Positions 14,199 to 18,362 of a stretch of 18,362 nt of DNA are shown here, piece after piece; within the stretch, counting starts at the first letter, position 1, and each line of letters starts with the position of its first letter. This DNA is from an uncultured Chlorobiales bacterium (GTDB lineage Bacteria > Bacteroidota > Chlorobiia > Chlorobiales > Thermochlorobacteraceae): assembly GCA_937959145.1 (NCBI GenBank), contig CALGMC010000179.1, positions 1-18,362 of the forward strand, given 5' to 3'. The notes under the pieces were generated by a model, which saw nothing but the letters and a program-made list of their open reading frames with translations, ran no database searches and was not told the origin of the DNA. A program made the position numbers and the translations under genes.

Positions 14199-15281
14199 AT
14201 GAAAAAAACACTGGCTCTGCTTTTCGGCGGACGAAGCGGCGAACACGAAATTTCAATCATTTCTGCGCGCTCGGTTGCCGCCGCCGTCAATTCTAAACAG
14301 TTCAATCTGCTTCCCATCTACATCACGCGCGACGGCAACTGGCTCAATGAATCCGCTTCGCGCTCTGTGTTAGAAAACAACTATGAAGCGTTGATAAAAA
14401 ATTCAGCCGCCCTCGAAAAAGAGAAAATGCGCGTGGCAAAACTTAAAGGCGAATTTAAGTTCGACTTCTCAAAAATCGACGTCGCCTTTCCGGTTCTGCA
14501 CGGCACTTTTGGCGAAGACGGCACGGTGCAAGGCTTGCTTGAAATGATGAACGTGCCCTACGTCGGAAATGGCGTTTTGGCGTCTGCACTCACGATGGAT
14601 AAAGCAACCGCAAAAGCAACTTTCAAAGAGGCGGGATTAAATGTTGTGAGTTATGTTGTTGGATTTCGCAACGAAGTGGAAGCAAATGTGAACGCTGTGG
14701 TCAAGCGATGTGAAAAGGCACTCCCGTATCCGATGTTCGTCAAGCCTGCCAATCTTGGCTCATCGGTCGGAATTTCAAAAGCCAAAAACCGAACGCAACT
14801 TGAAGACGCTCTCAAACTTGCCGCACTTTACGACCGAAAAATTTTAATCGAGCAAGGATTGAATGTGCGAGAGTTGGAAGTAGGCGTTTTGGGAAATGAA
14901 GAAGTGATAGCCTCTGTTGTCGGTGAAATTGTGCCGTGCAATGAATTTTACGATTACGAAGCCAAATACATTAAAAGCGATTCTAAACTCTTCATTCCCG
15001 CCAAGTTGCCAAAACGCATCAGCAATGAAGTTCAGAAGCAAGCGATAACAGCGTTCAAAGCCGTAAATGGTGAAGGCATGGCGCGCGTGGATTTCTTCTT
15101 GGAAAAAGAAACCCATAAACTCTTCATCAACGAAATCAATACGATTCCCGGCTTCACCTCAATTAGCATGTATCCGAAAATGTTTTTGGCGGCAGGCTTG
15201 TCGTATTCTGAACTCATCTCGCGGCTCATCGACCTTGCCTTTGAACGATTCAAGGAAAGAAGTCGAAATCGTGTGATGTAA
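14199..15281 (+). CDS. ddl: D-alanine--D-alanine ligase
   Basis: ATP-dependent ligation of two D-alanines for peptidoglycan precursors; cytosolic ATP-grasp enzyme. The 360 residues are of Ddl length. Motifs in order: LLFGGRSGEHEISIISA with Glu15; HGTFGEDGTVQGLLEM; PYVGNGVLASALTMDK; the ATP-binding KPANLGSSVGISK (182-194); EQGLNVRELEVGVLG; FYDYEAKYIKSDS for the lid loop; and the metal-binding end RVDFFLEKETHKLFINEINTIPGFTSISMYPKM. The frame is open to a TTG at 14145, but homology starts at MKKTLALLFGG, so the ATG at 14199 is chosen. It is divergent from sdhC and convergent with nuoN. No mur or fts genes are adjacent. Confidence 0.96.
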   Translation: MKKTLALLFGGRSGEHEISIISARSVAAAVNSKQFNLLPIYITRDGNWLNESASRSVLENNYEALIKNSAALEKEKMRVAKLKGEFKFDFSKIDVAFPVLHGTFGEDGTVQGLLEMMNVPYVGNGVLASALTMDKATAKATFKEAGLNVVSYVVGFRNEVEANVNAVVKRCEKALPYPMFVKPANLGSSVGISKAKNRTQLEDALKLAALYDRKILIEQGLNVRELEVGVLGNEEVIASVVGEIVPCNEFYDYEAKYIKSDSKLFIPAKLPKRISNEVQKQAITAFKAVNGEGMARVDFFLEKETHKLFINEINTIPGFTSISMYPKMFLAAGLSYSELISRLIDLAFERFKERSRNRVM

Positions 15282-15302
15282 TTCTCACAGTCAAGTGAGA
15301 AT
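15281..15302. terminator. Hairpin between convergent ddl and nuoN
   Basis: A perfect 8-bp stem ATTCTCAC (15281-15288) / GTGAGAAT (15295-15302) with a 6-base loop, overlapping the last base of the ddl stop codon. It works equally on both strands, but neither side has a T-run, so it is a weak terminator candidate shared by ddl and nuoN. The remaining 34 bases to the nuoN stop show nothing else. Confidence 0.45.
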
Positions 15303-15336
15303 GAGATTGTGCGTTGTCTCGGGCGATGACTTTTGG

Positions 15337-16767
15337 TTACAGACTGAACGCAAATTTCATGGCTTCACTGGCGAAGCGAAGCATGCCCGTCGGAAAAATT
15401 CCAAGCAGAAAAACGAGCAACGCAATTAAAACGAGCGTGGGATTAAGCACAACGCCCTCAAATTGATTCTCCGATTGCGGTTCGCGCATGAACATGAACA
15501 TCACGACGCGCAGGTAGTAATACGCCGACACGGCACTGGCAAGCACGCCGACCACCGCCAGCCACGACAAGCCACTTTCAACGGCGGCGGCGAAGAGTTT
15601 ATACTTTCCGATAAATCCCCCAAACGGCGGAATGCCCGTCAGCGAGAGCATAAAAAGTGCCATCACGCCTGCAAGAAGCGGTTTCTCTTTGAACAATCCT
15701 GCATAATCCGACGCGCTTGTCAGTTCTCGATGCTGTTCAATGAGCGCAATCACGCCAAACGCGCCGATGTTCATCAGCGAATAAATCAGCGCGTAGTAAA
15801 GCACCGCACTGTATCCCGCATCGTTTCCTGCGACAATGCCCACAAGCATATAGCCCGCATGCGCAACAGAAGAAAACGCCAACATTCGCTTCAAATTATC
15901 CTGTGAAAGCGCGGCGATATTTCCAACCACCATCGTTAAAACTGCAATGGTTGAGAGCGCGAAAATCCAACTCGAGTTATTCTCCGTTTGCGAAGAGACA
16001 TTCAGCACCACCGTAATCAGTGCGGTGAATGCCGCCGCTTTGGAGGCCGTCGACATCAGTGCCGTCGACGGCGTTGGTGAGCCTTCATACACATCAGGCG
16101 TCCATTGGTGAAATGGCACCGCCGAAATTTTGAACAAAAATCCGACCATCATCAGCGAGAGTCCAATCCAGAAGAGCGATGTTGCGCCGTTTTCTTGTAA
16201 GTAGATTCCGATTTTGAACAGCGTCATCTCGCCCGTCGCACCGTAAATGAGCGAAATGCCATAAAGGAAAAATCCTGACGAAAATGCGCCCAAAAGAAAA
16301 TACTTCATCGCCGCTTCGTTGGCGCGAAGGTCTTTGCGCATAATGCCCGCCAGCACATAAAGCGCAATCGACATAATTTCCAACCCGATAAACAGCACCA
16401 CCATGTGCGCCGCACTTGCCATGAGCATCATGCCCAGCGTCGCAATAAAAACGATGATGTAATACTCGCCGAAGTGAATGTTCTCTTTGGCAAGGTAGCT
16501 TTGTGAGAGCGTAATCACCAGCAATCCTGAAAGCGCGAAGACGAAATTTGCAAATTGCGAATACGGTGAAAGCCGCATCATCTCACCAAAGGCATATCCT
16601 TGCTCGCTCGGAAAGAGCATCATCGTAATTAAAATCAAAAAGCCGACGCTCGTCAGCGAAAAGGTCAGTTGTGCGCGCTTTGCGGTTGCTTCAGCCACGA
16701 TGAGTAAAATCGTCCAAAGCGTGGCGAAGGTAATGGGAAGAGCAAGCAATAAATCGTGAAGTGCCAT
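15337..16767 (-). CDS. nuoN: NADH-quinone oxidoreductase subunit N
   Basis: Antiporter-like proton-pumping membrane subunit of complex I. The 476 residues form about 14 membrane helices. Conserved charges can be seen: Glu130 in FIGLEIMSIALYVLAG, Lys213 in FLFKISAVPFHQWTPDVYEG, and Lys243 in MSTASKAAAF, equivalent to E. coli NuoN Glu133, Lys217 and Lys247. PFHQWTPDVYEGSPTPSTA (218-236) separates it from NuoL and NuoM. Start ATG at 16767, 26 bases after the nuoM stop; no Shine-Dalgarno is seen in that gap. It is the last gene of the nuo operon, as usual, and faces ddl. Confidence 0.95.
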   Translation of the reverse strand: MALHDLLLALPITFATLWTILLIVAEATAKRAQLTFSLTSVGFLILITMMLFPSEQGYAFGEMMRLSPYSQFANFVFALSGLLVITLSQSYLAKENIHFGEYYIIVFIATLGMMLMASAAHMVVLFIGLEIMSIALYVLAGIMRKDLRANEAAMKYFLLGAFSSGFFLYGISLIYGATGEMTLFKIGIYLQENGATSLFWIGLSLMMVGFLFKISAVPFHQWTPDVYEGSPTPSTALMSTASKAAAFTALITVVLNVSSQTENNSSWIFALSTIAVLTMVVGNIAALSQDNLKRMLAFSSVAHAGYMLVGIVAGNDAGYSAVLYYALIYSLMNIGAFGVIALIEQHRELTSASDYAGLFKEKPLLAGVMALFMLSLTGIPPFGGFIGKYKLFAAAVESGLSWLAVVGVLASAVSAYYYLRVVMFMFMREPQSENQFEGVVLNPTLVLIALLVFLLGIFPTGMLRFASEAMKFAFSL

Positions 16768-16793
16768 AATAGACGAACAAATTTGGAGTGATA

Positions 16794-18311
16794 CTACTTG
16801 ATGGAGAGCGATGAGTTTTGTTGAACTTTTTCAATCACGCTCGCCGTGCTTTTTTCAGAAAGTTTGAGGAATGGATTCGGCGCAATGCCAATCCAGACAA
16901 TTAAAATCACGAACACAACTGCTACTGCGCTTTCGCGAAGGTTCAAATCGGAAATGCGCCGATTCTCATCGCTCGTTAATTCTCCCAAGAACACTTTTTG
17001 AAACATCGGAAGCATATAAACGGCGGAAAGAATCACGCCGATTGCCCCCAAAACAGCGAACGTTCCGTTCTGCAAAATTGGCGACCTGAACGCGCCGACG
17101 AGAATCAAAAACTCGCCCACAAATCCGTTCAATCCCGGAAGCCCAATCGATGAAAGCATTGCAATCGTGAAGAACATTGCGCCGAGCGGCATCACTTTTT
17201 TCAATCCGCCATAATCCGAAAGCCTATCGGTGTTTCGGCGTTCATACAAAAATCCAACCAGCATAAAGAGCAAGCCTGTTGAAAGTCCGTGATTGACCAT
17301 TTGCAGAATCGCGCCCTGCATTGCCTCTTCGGTGAAAGCGAAAATGCCGAGCGTTAAAAATCCTAAGTGGCTGATGGAAGAATACGCGAGCACGCGACGC
17401 ATTTCTTTTTGAACGAGCGCAATCGCCGCGCCGTAAATGATGGAGACAATCGAGAGCACGACAATGAGCGTTGAAAAATATGCCGACGCCTCCGGAAACA
17501 AGCCCACATTGAAACGAATGAGCGCGTAGGTCGCCATTTTGAGCAAGACGCCTGTAACAATGGCGGAAATCGGCGACTCGGCATAGACTTCTGGAAGCCA
17601 AGTATGAAGCGGGAACAGCGGGGCTTTAGCGAGAAAACTAATCGCGAAGAGCCAAAACAAAATGGCTTGAACCGAGAACGGCAAATCGAGCATCAGTAAT
17701 TTTTGATAATCCGTTGTGAAGACGCCGCCGTTGAGGTCAGCACCACGAATACCAATGTAGATAATCCCTACCAACATCACCAGCGACGCCGTGAGCATGT
17801 AGATGAAAAATTTCGTTGCGGCAAAGGCGCGATTCGCTCCGCCCCAAATGCCGATGAGGAAATACATCGGAATGAGCATCGCCTCCCAAAAAATGTAATA
17901 AAGGAAAAGGTCGAGCGCGGAAAATATGCCGAGAATACATGTTTCAAGCGTGAGCAAAAAGAAGAGATGCTCATTCACATTTTTTTGAACGCTCGTCCAA
18001 GTGCCGAGAATAACCAACGGAAAGACCAGCGCGCTGAAGGCAAAGAGCAACACAGAAATGCCGTCAAGTCCAACCACATACTTCACGTCTGTTCCCTCAC
18101 CAAGCCATGCTTCGAGCGCGACGTGCTTAAACTGAACGCCCTGCGATGGGTCAAAATTAAGCAGAAGCGACGCCGCCATCACAAATGCCAAAAGCGAGAC
18201 TGCAAAGGCGTAACTTTTTGCAATCGCAATTTTTTCACGGTTGAAAAACAACAGCGGAATGCCGAATAGAATTGGAAAAAAGATGGTGAGACTGAGAAGA
18301 GAACTGCCCAT
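16794..18311 (-). CDS. nuoM: NADH-quinone oxidoreductase subunit M
   Basis: Antiporter-like proton-pumping membrane subunit of complex I, 505 residues, about 14 membrane helices. The key acidic residue is Glu143 in YYIFWEAMLIPMYFLIGIWGG (E. coli Glu144). Lys229 in FLAKAPLFPLHTWLPEVYAESP and Lys258 in GVLLKMATYALIR lie on the proton path, and the broken-helix region follows. HTWLPEVYAESP (236-247) is characteristic of NuoM. Start ATG at 18311. It precedes nuoN with a 26-base gap, so the two are co-transcribed. nuoL, normally just upstream, is not demonstrable in the remaining 51 bases. Confidence 0.96.
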   Translation of the reverse strand: MGSSLLSLTIFFPILFGIPLLFFNREKIAIAKSYAFAVSLLAFVMAASLLLNFDPSQGVQFKHVALEAWLGEGTDVKYVVGLDGISVLLFAFSALVFPLVILGTWTSVQKNVNEHLFFLLTLETCILGIFSALDLFLYYIFWEAMLIPMYFLIGIWGGANRAFAATKFFIYMLTASLVMLVGIIYIGIRGADLNGGVFTTDYQKLLMLDLPFSVQAILFWLFAISFLAKAPLFPLHTWLPEVYAESPISAIVTGVLLKMATYALIRFNVGLFPEASAYFSTLIVVLSIVSIIYGAAIALVQKEMRRVLAYSSISHLGFLTLGIFAFTEEAMQGAILQMVNHGLSTGLLFMLVGFLYERRNTDRLSDYGGLKKVMPLGAMFFTIAMLSSIGLPGLNGFVGEFLILVGAFRSPILQNGTFAVLGAIGVILSAVYMLPMFQKVFLGELTSDENRRISDLNLRESAVAVVFVILIVWIGIAPNPFLKLSEKSTASVIEKVQQNSSLSIK

Positions 18312-18348
18312 TTTGGAGAGTGTATTTAACTTCTAAGAACAAGCGGCA

Positions 18349-18356
18349 CAAAGGTA
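18349..18356 (-). promoter_or_regulatory. Possible Bacteroidota-type promoter -7 element upstream of nuoM
   Basis: On the minus strand the sequence TACCTTTG matches the TAnnTTTG -7 element used by the Bacteroidota primary sigma factor exactly. It lies about 37 bases before the nuoM start. The -33 TTTG element would be outside the window, so only half of the promoter can be seen. Alternatively these bases are the 3' end of nuoL: an open frame ending with TAA at 18326-18328 would give a hydrophobic C-terminus FLTFVPLVLRS. Confidence 0.45.
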
Positions 18357-18362
18357 AGAAAA

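Overview
The window is a dense stretch of bacterial chromosome of ordinary metabolic and housekeeping type. It has 13 well-supported protein genes, no RNA genes, no CRISPR array and no recognisable mobile element. No gap between genes exceeds about 160 bases. The source is a Gram-negative bacterium: hldD makes the heptose of the LPS inner core, and there is a respiratory chain with complex I and a two-anchor succinate dehydrogenase. Most genes lack a clear Shine-Dalgarno sequence, and one site has the TAnnTTTG -7 promoter element of Bacteroidota. Both point to the Bacteroidota/Chlorobiota group, possibly a Chloroherpeton-like lineage. That placement is inferred from style and gene content, and nothing here diagnoses a genus.

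Layout, left to right. Positions 74-907 (minus) hold panB, for pantothenate synthesis. It is divergent from a small DUF3467 protein gene (1065-1388, plus). Next is a very large cytoplasmic-looking GH13 alpha-amylase-family protein (1469-5527, plus) with a repeated, Lys/Ala/Thr-rich, histone H1-like C-terminal tail, closed by a good intrinsic terminator. radA (5610-6989) and an ABC-2 type permease (7128-8357) follow on the plus strand. From 8367 to 14069 everything is on the minus strand. In transcription order these are sdhC, sdhD, sdhA, a strong terminator, hldD, an ArgB-like degenerate amino-acid-kinase-fold protein, and phoH. ddl (14199-15281) runs divergently from sdhC on the plus strand. 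The right end carries nuoM and then nuoN on the minus strand, converging on ddl.

How the genes fit together. SdhC/SdhD/SdhA feed electrons from succinate into the quinone pool, and NuoM/NuoN are proton-pumping membrane subunits of complex I. hldD and ddl serve the envelope (LPS core and peptidoglycan). radA and phoH act in recombination and in RNA metabolism. The GH13 enzyme probably works on an intracellular alpha-glucan.

No wholly new system was found. The points most worth a second look are the H1-like tail fused to the GH13 enzyme, the glycine-motif-free ArgB-like protein beside phoH, the absence of sdhB from an otherwise complete sdh operon, and the promoter-like element that may separate nuoM from an upstream nuoL.
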